Positions 26,086 through 33,113 of a DNA stretch of 64,000 nucleotides are shown here, in pieces. Position numbers and translations under genes: made by a program. Source of the stretch: Flavihumibacter cheonanensis (lineage in GTDB: Bacteria > Bacteroidota > Bacteroidia > Chitinophagales > Chitinophagaceae); NCBI RefSeq assembly GCF_022352215.1, contig NZ_JAKRWF010000004.1:248001-312000 (forward strand), in the 5' to 3' direction. Below the pieces are notes generated by a model. The model searched no databases and had not been told where the DNA came from. It saw only the letters and a list, made by a program, of their open reading frames with translations. The first letter of the stretch is position 1. The number at the start of each line of letters is the position of its first letter.

Positions 26086-27063
26086 TCAATTCTTTTCGGT
26101 CATGAGTTCAGTTAACCCCATAGGAGATAGTACGCTAATGTTTCCAGTTGCGTCAGTCGTAATTCTTATTTTGGTGAATTTTCCTTTATAATACCAAAAG
26201 TAGTCGGTAGAAATCCGTTGGTCGTGTTCCTGGTAATATTGTTCAACGATTGATTTGGTGAATTGTATGAACTTTACAAAATCAACCGGTTTGTTTTTGC
26301 TTATGGTGCAGATATTTACGAGCCCTTTATTTGGCATAGCAACAACAGATCCCCATTCACCGACAAGTTCAGGGGAGTTATTTCTTAAGTCCAAAGCATA
26401 GCTCGCTGCATAATTTTCTTCTCCAATGAAGTTCAATTCAATTTCGGATCCGTCCATTTCATAAGATTTGGTTACTTTCTCAACCGGGTGTTTGTTGATA
26501 TTATCCTGAGCTATTTTGAAAACTGTTGTGGTGTCCAGTTTCCAAAGATCAAACATTTTTTGTTCGACTGCAGTAAAAGCCCCTGGCAGATCCAGCATTA
26601 AAAGCGTGTAGGTTCCTTCCAGATCTATCCTTGCTATTAAATTGGAAACACCTCCAAATGAGCTTACTGTTTTTTCGGGGTAAATTCGAATGCTTAAGTA
26701 CTTTTTTACAGATTCAAAATTATTCGGATCAATATTTTTCTGTTCATCAAGGGATGAAAATATATTATTAAAATGCTTCAGGATAACCTCTTTCCATAAG
26801 GACTTATCTTGTACTGCCACACATTTCCCGATCAAATTGTGCAGATTAAATATTTCTCCTGTTTTAAGATGGACGGCACCTTCTTTTACATAATCAATAC
26901 TAAATCGTTTTGCTATTGTCGGAACAACAATATCAACTATTTTTTTGTAGTCATTTTTGCTGATAACCTTTTCGTATCCTTCAGGGATATCATAGGAAAT
27001 TTGTTGTGAATAAGCAGGATTGCGTGCTAAAAAAAAGAGAAAAAGGAAAAGTAGTATGCGCAT
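26086..27063 (-). CDS. hypothetical exported protein (weak DUF1444/YtpQ resemblance)
   Basis: A 325-residue protein with signal peptide MRILLFLFLFFLARNPAYSQ. The middle and C-terminal parts (WKLDTTTVFKIAQDNINKHPVEKV, then LVGEWGSVVAMPNKGLVNIC) recall the order seen in DUF1444/YtpQ proteins: a Trp-containing helix, a helix with ALxN-type residues, then a strand ending in a VVAxPxxG turn. The resemblance is weak and I do not assign a function. It is the last gene of a tight five-gene minus-strand operon, 24 bases after the preceding gene, and the only one with an obvious exported character besides the membrane proteins. Confidence 0.6.
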   Translation of the reverse strand: MRILLFLFLFFLARNPAYSQQISYDIPEGYEKVISKNDYKKIVDIVVPTIAKRFSIDYVKEGAVHLKTGEIFNLHNLIGKCVAVQDKSLWKEVILKHFNNIFSSLDEQKNIDPNNFESVKKYLSIRIYPEKTVSSFGGVSNLIARIDLEGTYTLLMLDLPGAFTAVEQKMFDLWKLDTTTVFKIAQDNINKHPVEKVTKSYEMDGSEIELNFIGEENYAASYALDLRNNSPELVGEWGSVVAMPNKGLVNICTISKNKPVDFVKFIQFTKSIVEQYYQEHDQRISTDYFWYYKGKFTKIRITTDATGNISVLSPMGLTELMTEKN

Positions 27064-27087
27064 GGTAATTGAATTTATAAGTACTTT

Positions 27088-27711
27088 TTAGTCCAGATTT
27101 TGAAATTTTATAAGCTGCTTCTTAATTTTTTTCCTTAACACTGATATTTCTATTTCAGGGAAAAAGAAGTCTTCAAGTTTATGGATCTGCGGATTTATTT
27201 CTTTTAATGTACTTCGATTCAGATCTATCAATGTATAGTTGGTAAATAGCGAATTTGTTTTTGAATATTTGAAGAGATTCAATTTTTGATGTTCAATGAT
27301 TTCTAGAATAAGTACTTTGCCTGGATTTGAATAATCGTTTTTCCCATTAAACACATGATCAAGCGTGTCATGAATAAAAATATTCATATTCAGTACAGGT
27401 GATAATTTAAACTGATCAATCATTACTTCCTCCAGCCAGCCCATAGTAATTTCCTGAGTCGGCCACTTTTCTAATTCTACCAGATGGTTAGTTGATTTAA
27501 GAATTGATCGCCCAAATAAACTAAATTGATCAGTTGCTTCTGTAATTAGATTTAAGGATTTACATGCTACTAAGCTTGCTATACTTATTCCAAGAACATC
27601 AACGGCAAACTTTATAAATGGATCATACAAATGCCAGGAATCAGGATTAAATTTTGTGTGCGGGATTAATAGAATAGATATTTCGCTATTGATTAGTGAG
27701 GTATCCTTCAT
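27088..27711 (-). CDS. hypothetical protein
   Basis: Not recognised. Started at the ATG at 27711 it has 207 residues (MKDTSLINSEISILLIPHTKF); the frame is open further upstream but that part overlaps the GldL-like gene and reads as its shadow. It has no signal peptide and no membrane helix; the sequence is mostly helical with a Lys-rich C-terminus (LRKKIKKQLIKFQNLD). An internal segment DVLGISIASLVACKSLNLITE is moderately hydrophobic. It lies 14 bases after the small membrane-protein gene and 24 bases before the exported protein gene, inside the five-gene operon. Confidence 0.6.
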   Translation of the reverse strand: MKDTSLINSEISILLIPHTKFNPDSWHLYDPFIKFAVDVLGISIASLVACKSLNLITEATDQFSLFGRSILKSTNHLVELEKWPTQEITMGWLEEVMIDQFKLSPVLNMNIFIHDTLDHVFNGKNDYSNPGKVLILEIIEHQKLNLFKYSKTNSLFTNYTLIDLNRSTLKEINPQIHKLEDFFFPEIEISVLRKKIKKQLIKFQNLD

Positions 27712-27725
27712 GGATCGATTGGAGA

Positions 27726-28010
27726 TTATTGATCTGCTATTCTTTTCCTCCCAATAAAAAAATAGATAAATCCTGTAAAACCGCCAAAAAGTATCAAAGC
27801 GATTGTCCACAGGTTCTTTGAAGTAGTACTAATTCGCGTGGATGTTCTTATTTCAATAATGGCAGTTATAATAAATATTAATGTAGCTAATATGCCTGTT
27901 ATTAAAATGGCATTAGCCGCCTCGTAATGCATGATCTTTAAGTATGCCCCTGTAATGGCTAAAATAAAACTTGTAATAAAGCTCCATTTTACGATAGTAC
28001 AAAGATTCAT
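27726..28010 (-). CDS. small membrane protein, GldL-N-like plus PLDc_N-like
   Basis: A 94-residue protein with three predicted membrane helices. The first two, SFITSFILAITGAYLKIMHY and AILITGILATLIFIITAI, resemble the N-terminal membrane part of the gliding-motor protein GldL, including the GAxxKIMH-type motif. The third, WTIALILFGGFTGFIYFFIGRKR, resembles the short phospholipase-D-nuclease N-terminal membrane motif seen in many tiny membrane proteins. It is far too short to be GldL itself. Its start lies 98 bases inside the end of the COX1-like gene, an unusually long overlap; an internal Met at 27932 would reduce it to 20 bases but remove the first helix. Confidence 0.62.
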   Translation of the reverse strand: MNLCTIVKWSFITSFILAITGAYLKIMHYEAANAILITGILATLIFIITAIIEIRTSTRISTTSKNLWTIALILFGGFTGFIYFFIGRKRIADQ

Positions 28011-28677
28011 AAGTTGTCAAATTTTTATTTTTGTTGCTTGTCAGGGAATAACAAAAATTATAAAGAAATAGTAGCTGCGCACCAATGATAATAAGTATAA
28101 AAGTAGAAATGAAGCTGTTTTGTATGTTTAAATAATTTATTGCATCTGGACTACTGTAATCAATATACCGACGGGGATTAGTGGAGAATTGTATTTGTTG
28201 TATTGATATTTGCAGAATATTTAATCCCAGGTATGTTATCCAAAAATGGGCGGATCCTAACCATCGGTTCATCTTTCTTTTAAAAATTCTTTCAAACCAA
28301 TGATAAATAGCTGCAAATATTGCAAAGATTAATACAACTAGCATTATGGGGTATGAATATGAAATCAAATAGTAGGTATCATGTAAATGAATATCCAGGG
28401 TGGAATTTATATTGGATAAAGGAAATAATAACAACAAGCTTAAATAGCTAATCAAGGCACCTGTAAACAGCATATCTGGTGTAATGCTGATATGTTTACC
28501 TATGAAGTTTTTGATCCACAGTATCAACCCTGTAGCTAGCAATAAAATCAATATAAATATAATGGATCCAATAAATAGATTCAAGCCAATAACTAAATGC
28601 TTCTGTGACCAAATTATCGCTAATGGGAAAAGATAAAAAAATATGGAAAGAAAAATAATGATAATTAATCTTTTCAC
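27913..28677 (-). CDS. truncated cytochrome oxidase subunit I-like protein without helix-X heme ligands
   Basis: A 254-residue polytopic protein starting at GTG. From about residue 66 it follows the C-terminal third of heme-copper oxidase subunit I: TPDMLFTGAL, then NSTLDIHLHDTYYL, FAIFAAIYHWF, LGSAHFWITYLGLN, and NPRRYIDYSSPDA. The His99-Asp100 pair matches the Mg site and Arg169-Arg170 the heme-propionate arginines. The canonical HFHY heme-ligand motif is Tyr107-Ser108-Tyr109, so both helix-X histidines are lost, and the helices carrying the copper ligands and the other heme ligand are absent. It cannot be a redox oxidase of the known type. Its last 33 codons overlap the next gene. Confidence 0.7.
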   Translation of the reverse strand: MKRLIIIIFLSIFFYLFPLAIIWSQKHLVIGLNLFIGSIIFILILLLATGLILWIKNFIGKHISITPDMLFTGALISYLSLLLLFPLSNINSTLDIHLHDTYYLISYSYPIMLVVLIFAIFAAIYHWFERIFKRKMNRWLGSAHFWITYLGLNILQISIQQIQFSTNPRRYIDYSSPDAINYLNIQNSFISTFILIIIGAQLLFLYNFCYSLTSNKNKNLTTYESLYYRKMELYYKFYFSHYRGILKDHALRGG

Positions 28678-28686
28678 AGGGAGTAT

Positions 28687-29037
28687 TTATTTGTTATGAT
28701 ACATGTTGTGGCTAGGAGATCCTAACACACTTGGATTAAGCATTTTTTCCAAACTCCCTCTTTTCAATAAATCGACTATTATTTTATGTATACACTCTCT
28801 GGTTAACTCTTTTACAAAAAGATCTGGAGGTATCATATAAAGACACTTCTTATCATCATTTTCTTGCTCATCATGTTTAATAGCTGTTTCCAGAAATTTA
28901 AAAGTCCACACATTTATTCCATAATGCCTTCCATCGGGAAAATCCACAATTACATTGGCGAATTCATTTTCAATGTCCCAATTTCCTGGATCTACTTCTT
29001 CAAATTCTAACCAAAGTTTAAATGGTGAATTATCCAT
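28687..29037 (-). CDS. hypothetical protein
   Basis: Not recognised. A 116-residue soluble protein with no signal or membrane helix: acidic N-terminus FKLWLEFEEVDPGNWDIENEFANVIVDFPDG, then HYGINVWTFKFLETAIKHDEQ, and a Cys/Leu-containing C-terminal helix ECIHKIIVDLLKRGSLEKML. Length, acidic strands and location among small accessory genes are similar to immunity-type proteins, but no toxin partner is visible and the likeness is not evidence of function. Its stop lies nine bases before the COX1-like gene start; it is the first gene of the five-gene operon. Confidence 0.6.
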   Translation of the reverse strand: MDNSPFKLWLEFEEVDPGNWDIENEFANVIVDFPDGRHYGINVWTFKFLETAIKHDEQENDDKKCLYMIPPDLFVKELTRECIHKIIVDLLKRGSLEKMLNPSVLGSPSHNMYHNK

Positions 29038-29176
29038 TTTGATGTTTTAAATATTGCTTTGGCTTATTGCAATGAAACTCAGGCCCGTTTTTTTTCCTCC
29101 CAGGTTTTTATTATTTCTACTTTTTCTTCATCATATGAAATAATATCAGCAAGAACGAATTTGGAGAAGTAGATAT

Positions 29177-29440
29177 TTATGCTTGTTTGCCAATTTCATT
29201 AATTTGCTCTTCCAGCAAAGCTCTTTTGGCTTTTCGTTGGCGTCGATAATCAATAAAAAATAATACCAGTGAGATTATCAGGAAAAAGTTTATTCCAATA
29301 TAGTAACCAAGCATTTCTGCTGGTTCTGCATTTACTTTATTTTTTTGATTAAGATTTCCGACGTAGCTGAACAATTGCAATACCAATAATACCCATGCAA
29401 CTATTCTGAATATCTTAATTTTCGAAGTTTTCTTTCTCAT
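29177..29440 (-). CDS. hypothetical small membrane protein with two helices
   Basis: An 87-residue protein if started at the ATG at 29440 (MRKKTSKIKIFRIVAWVLLV). Two hydrophobic helices (IVAWVLLVLQLFSYVG and YYIGINFFLIISLVLFFIDY) are separated by a short polar loop, and the tail is basic (RRQRKAKRALLEEQ). No family recognised. The 139 bases between this gene and the five-gene operon downstream hold no obvious gene or terminator. Confidence 0.6.
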   Translation of the reverse strand: MRKKTSKIKIFRIVAWVLLVLQLFSYVGNLNQKNKVNAEPAEMLGYYIGINFFLIISLVLFFIDYRRQRKAKRALLEEQINEIGKQA

Positions 29441-29702
29441 TTGTAAATATCCTCCAAAGCTTCGCCACATGAGTCCCATTGCAGGGAATCACAGGACAAG
29501 TTTTTCCAATATATGTATTCTTTGTAACCCTTGCAAGCCGTAAAATTGGATTTGTCATTCAGACCCCTTTTTAAGTCGTTCGTCATGGTTTTTTGTCTGT
29601 TCGCGAACTTTATTTTTTTAGGTCAACAGAAGGAACTATAGTTGTTATAGAATTTCTCAACTGACAGAAACCTCAGATAAATGCAGCTTGCCAGATCAGT
29701 GC
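29441..29702. other. long intergenic region, left part, no gene seen
   Basis: The gap between the small membrane protein and the GH29 gene is 476 bases. This left part holds no open reading frame with coding character, no tRNA-like cloverleaf and no clear promoter. The right part of the gap holds the phased 11-bp array described separately. Confidence 0.5.
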
Positions 29703-29812
29703 CGAGCGGTTCCGGAACGGTTCACAAACGGTTCACTAACGGCTGAAGAACGGTGCCAAAGCGGTCAAACAACGAAGCCAGAACGGTCAGTGAACGGTCA
29801 AACCAGGCCGAA
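29703..29812. repeat. degenerate 11-bp tandem array with exact CGGT phasing
   Basis: CGGT or a one- or two-base variant begins at 29707, 29718, 29729, 29740, 29751, 29762, 29773, 29784 and 29795: nine cores exactly 11 bases apart, seven of them perfect CGGT. The flanks are also similar, giving a consensus near GAACGGTTCA. A tenth unit at 29802-29812 is badly decayed, and an isolated AACGGTT follows at 29833. The spacing places every core on the same face of the helix. The array ends about 100 bases before the GH29 start codon, so it is either a regulatory binding array or a decaying minisatellite. Confidence 0.85.
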
Positions 29813-29916
29813 TGGTTGCACGAATAAGCCCCAACGGTTAATTTTTTCCCAGTTTTCATCCTTTTCCATAATCCCCTTTCCACCCTTTTATGCTAGTTTC
29901 ATTCAAACGATTCAAC

Positions 29917-31374
29917 ATGCCACGCCTTCTTCTCATCTGCTGCGTTTTGCTTAGCAGCCTGCTTTCGCAAGCCCAACAATTTGAAGCCAATTGGGAATCC
30001 CTCAACAAAAGAGGAATCCCCACCTGGTTCAACCAGGAAAAATTTGGCATCTTCATTCACTGGGGTGTCTTCGCGGTTCCAGCCTACGCACCCATCATTC
30101 CCAACAGCGGCGATAGCTATGCAGAATGGTACTGGTATCGGATCCATAACAAACAAAAGAACTTCTACGACTTCCATGTCAAAAACTTTGGTTCTTCTTT
30201 TGCCTATCAGCAATTTGAACCCCAGTTCAAAGCCGAACTTTTTAACCCCGATCAATGGGCGGATCTTTTCAAAAAAGCCGGCGCCCGTTATGTTGTACTC
30301 ACTTCCAAACACCATGAAGGGTATACCCTCTGGCCCAGCGAACAGGCTGATAAAGCCTGGGGCCGGCCCTGGAACGCGGTTTCGGGTACTCCTCAACGTG
30401 ATCTGCTTGGTGATCTCACCAATGCCGTTAGAAACAAGGGTATGAAAATGGGGTACTATTATTCCCTCTACGAATGGTACAATCCGATCTGGCTCTACGA
30501 TAAAAAGAAATACGTGGAAGAACATATGTTCCCACAATTCAAAGACCTGGTAACCCGCTACAAACCTTCCGTTATTTTTTCTGATGGCGAATGGGATATC
30601 AGCTCTGCGGAATGGAAGAGTCCCGAATTACTGGCCTGGTTATTCAACGAATCTCCTGTTGCCAAAGAAGTGGTAGTAAACGATCGCTGGGGTAAGGAAA
30701 CCCGGGAGCATAACACAGGTGCAACCTACACCACATCCGAATATGGCAGTGGCAAAGATGCCAGCGTAGTGTGGGAAGAAAATCAGGGTATCGGGCATTC
30801 CTATGGCTACAATCGTAATGAAAATCTAACTGATTATAAATCCAGTGAGGAACTTATCCTCATGCTGATTGATATCGTTTCAAGAGGCGGTAATTTGTTA
30901 TTGAATGTGGGTCCCACTGCCGATGGTCGTATCCCTGTTATCCAGCAACAGCGCCTCCTTGATATGGGAGCGTGGTTAAACGTAAATGGAGAAGCGATCT
31001 ATAATACCACCGCACATACAACGCCTTACCAGTGGAGCACAGGTAAAATGCCCGAAAAGAAAGGCGCATCTTATATGGCGGGGTATAGCATCGCAAAACT
31101 GACCGAGCCTAAAAAAGACGAAGCCTATGTGGAAGCTTTTTTCACCCGGAAAGGGAAGGACCTCTATGTAATTCTCCCACGCTATGTGTCCAGCTTTACC
31201 CTGCGCGATCTGCCCATTGCTGCTGGTGCTAAAGTGAGTTACCTGGGTAACGGCAAGACTGTTCCGGTTACAAGAAAAGGCCGGAACCTGGTCATGGATC
31301 TGAGCAAATTCCGGCCGGATGAATTACCATCCAAACATATCGTGCTTAAAATTCAGAACGCGGGATCATTTTAA
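29917..31374 (+). CDS. alpha-L-fucosidase, GH29
   Basis: A retaining exo-alpha-L-fucosidase of family GH29, exported (signal MPRLLLICCVLLSSLLSQAQ; an ATG at 29890 is an alternative start). The catalytic domain covers about residues 30-360, with FGIFIHWGVFAVPAYAP, LTSKHHEGYTLWPS, and the nucleophile region KPSVIFSDGEWD in which Asp223 is the likely nucleophile. GNLLLNVGPTADGRIP closes the barrel, and a C-terminal beta-sandwich follows. At 485 residues the length is normal. It heads the plus-strand half of the polysaccharide-degradation region, downstream of a phased 11-bp repeat array. Linkage preference cannot be read from the sequence. Its last nine bases overlap the convergent lipoprotein gene. 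Confidence 0.93.
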   Translation: MPRLLLICCVLLSSLLSQAQQFEANWESLNKRGIPTWFNQEKFGIFIHWGVFAVPAYAPIIPNSGDSYAEWYWYRIHNKQKNFYDFHVKNFGSSFAYQQFEPQFKAELFNPDQWADLFKKAGARYVVLTSKHHEGYTLWPSEQADKAWGRPWNAVSGTPQRDLLGDLTNAVRNKGMKMGYYYSLYEWYNPIWLYDKKKYVEEHMFPQFKDLVTRYKPSVIFSDGEWDISSAEWKSPELLAWLFNESPVAKEVVVNDRWGKETREHNTGATYTTSEYGSGKDASVVWEENQGIGHSYGYNRNENLTDYKSSEELILMLIDIVSRGGNLLLNVGPTADGRIPVIQQQRLLDMGAWLNVNGEAIYNTTAHTTPYQWSTGKMPEKKGASYMAGYSIAKLTEPKKDEAYVEAFFTRKGKDLYVILPRYVSSFTLRDLPIAAGAKVSYLGNGKTVPVTRKGRNLVMDLSKFRPDELPSKHIVLKIQNAGSF

Positions 31375-32133
31375 GTACACCGCTTCAAACCTGGCCAGCG
31401 GCGCCATTTTGGCTTTATTCAGAAAGAGGGTATCTCCATTCAGGTTGTAGTTATCGGCCATTTCCAGCACTTGGCGGAAACGGTCTTCCACTTCCATATT
31501 CGGACAAGCCATCAATGTGCCTGCCATTTTGGTGAAGCGGATCCGATTTCCCGGTTGCAGCTCATAACTTCCCATGTAACTGTTGCATCCGCCATGTGCA
31601 TTCACGCGTCTACCTGCGGTACGCAGAATCATATGCGGTTCCTTGCGCATGTCATCAGTTTTGGTGACAGGCTGGCCATTTAACTCAACCAGCTTCCAGT
31701 ATTTTTCAGTGATGCCGCTTACGTCTTTGGCCAACACATAGTTGGCAGCTAATTCACCCGTAATGCGATTGCCGTCCTTATCTAAATGCATCAACTGATT
31801 TTCACCCACTTTGTATTTTCCCGGATCTTCCCCGGATAGTTGAATATTCGCCCCACTGGCATCCCAGGTGAAAGTTCCTGAACTGGTAACAGGTTCACTG
31901 GATTTACCAAGGTAATTTCTGGTAAGGGTATAGGTCTTGTCCTTCATCAACTGAAGCGTGGTTTCAATGCCTTCACAATCTGCACAGGGCAGTACACCAG
32001 TATACACACCATTCCAGTCGAGAGAGGTCATGCTGTTGTCTCCGGTTGGCAAACTATTGCTGGTTGCCGGTGTTTTACATGAGAATCCTGCCACTGTCAA
32101 AACAGCCAGTAAAAGTCCAGTTTGTAGTTGCAT
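31366..32133 (-). CDS. NlpE N-terminal + META domain lipoprotein
   Basis: A 255-residue lipoprotein with lipobox LTVAGFSC. The first domain (about residues 40-130) is like the N-terminal domain of NlpE, with the PCADCEGI CxxC motif and a TLTRNYLGKS strand. The second (about residues 145-255) is a META/HslJ-type domain with the signature AHGGCNSYMGSYEL and MACPNMEVEDRFRQVL. NlpE signals envelope stress and surface contact to Cpx in enterobacteria; no Cpx system is implied here. It is encoded opposite to the glycosidase genes and is probably not part of the sugar-degradation operon. Confidence 0.9.
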   Translation of the reverse strand: MQLQTGLLLAVLTVAGFSCKTPATSNSLPTGDNSMTSLDWNGVYTGVLPCADCEGIETTLQLMKDKTYTLTRNYLGKSSEPVTSSGTFTWDASGANIQLSGEDPGKYKVGENQLMHLDKDGNRITGELAANYVLAKDVSGITEKYWKLVELNGQPVTKTDDMRKEPHMILRTAGRRVNAHGGCNSYMGSYELQPGNRIRFTKMAGTLMACPNMEVEDRFRQVLEMADNYNLNGDTLFLNKAKMAPLARFEAVYLK

Positions 32134-32433
32134 AATATAGTTTTTAACAATTTATAGATTATGAATGATTTATATGAGTTTTTTATTACATAATTTCGAA
32201 CTATATTTTACCGTATTGAGACTTCCAATCCATGACTATGTTTAATCGGCTGCTTTTTTCCTCGAGGCACCATTTTTGCCTACAATCCTTGTATTGGCAC
32301 CAAATGGGGAACTTATCCAAAAAATAGCGAATGAGTTCTCGAAGAAAATAATCATGACCCAATTGAAGGCTTTGCTAAATAGTTGAGGTAGTAGCTCAAC
32401 ATGTAAACCTGTAAACATCAAAATCAAATCGGT
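32134..32433. other. intergenic region with a short inverted repeat
   Basis: This AT-rich 300-base divergent region separates the NlpE/META lipoprotein from the barrel protein gene. It holds a six-base inverted repeat GTTGAG / CTCAAC at 32382-32400 and a nearby TGTAAAC direct repeat at 32402-32416, about 20 bases before the start codon. Either may be a regulator site. No gene or RNA was recognised. Confidence 0.35.
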
Positions 32434-33027
32434 ATGAGAAAAAAAATTGTATTGGCAGCAATGGGTGTACTCTTTATGGGCTTTTATTCCCAGGCCCAGG
32501 TAGTGATCAAACCAGCAATTGGTATTAACACAACAGATTTTTCAAAAGATCCGGGTACGGGTGAGTTTAAAGGGCGCGTTGGTTACCAGATTGGAGGCTC
32601 TGTAGCCATCGGTAAAAAAGTGTATTTCGAGCCTGGCATTTATTATGTCAAAAAGACCACGGAGTATGTAACCGAAAACACACCCGGATTAGAAGATCAG
32701 GATTTCAATATCAGCGGTATTCGCATACCCCTGACGGTTGGTTTCAATTTGCTGGGTAATGCTGGCTCGCCTGTTAGTTTAAGAGGATTTGGTGGAGTGT
32801 CAGCGTTTTTTCTGGCTGATATCAAAGACCTCGATAAAGATGACTTCAACACAGCCAGTTGGGGTACTTACCTCGGACTCGGGGTTGATTTCTCCATCCT
32901 TTTCGTAGAAGCCTCCTATGAATGGTCACTAACCAATGTTCAAAAAAATATTGAAACCATTGATATTGGTAAATCCCGCTCCCTTTTTGCACATGCAGGG
33001 GTTCGGATTCCCATCGGTACTAAATAA
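32434..33027 (+). CDS. PorT-like outer-membrane beta-barrel protein
   Basis: A 197-residue exported protein with signal MRKKIVLAAMGVLFMGFYSQAQ. The mature part is a single eight-to-ten-strand barrel: VVIKPAIGINTTDF, GRVGYQIGGSVAIGKKVYFEPGIYYVKK, IRIPLTVGFNLLG, LRGFGGVSAFFL, LGLGVDFSILFVEASYEWSL and the closing HAGVRIPIGTK. It matches the porin-family / PorT-like group common in Bacteroidota. It lies between the two fucosidase genes and is followed by its own terminator-like hairpin, so a role in sugar uptake is not demonstrated. Confidence 0.8.
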   Translation: MRKKIVLAAMGVLFMGFYSQAQVVIKPAIGINTTDFSKDPGTGEFKGRVGYQIGGSVAIGKKVYFEPGIYYVKKTTEYVTENTPGLEDQDFNISGIRIPLTVGFNLLGNAGSPVSLRGFGGVSAFFLADIKDLDKDDFNTASWGTYLGLGVDFSILFVEASYEWSLTNVQKNIETIDIGKSRSLFAHAGVRIPIGTK

Positions 33028-33049
33028 TTGGTGGATTTTGTTCAAAATG

Positions 33050-33080
33050 GGCAACTGTTCTTCGAAGCAGTTGCCTATTT
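33050..33080 (+). terminator. terminator-like hairpin after the barrel gene
   Basis: GGCAACTG at 33050-33057 pairs with CAGTTGCC at 33068-33075 around a ten-base loop that is itself partly self-complementary (CTTCGAAG). TATTTTAGTTT follows, giving a short, imperfect U-tract. Confidence 0.65.
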
Positions 33081-33113
33081 TAGTTTGACTCAATCCCCGA
33101 TTAACTTCTTGCC

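Noticed and set aside
29703-29812. The repeated units could be a small CRISPR array.
   Set aside because: Units are 11 bases long with no unique spacers between them and no cas genes nearby.
29688-29954. An open frame of 88 codons running through the 11-bp array.
   Set aside because: Its sequence is the repeat translated, it overlaps the fucosidase start, and it has no initiation context or domain.
32242-32427. A 61-codon hydrophobic frame in the intergenic region upstream of the barrel gene.
   Set aside because: No ribosome-binding or promoter context and no homologous feature; likely chance in AT-rich DNA.
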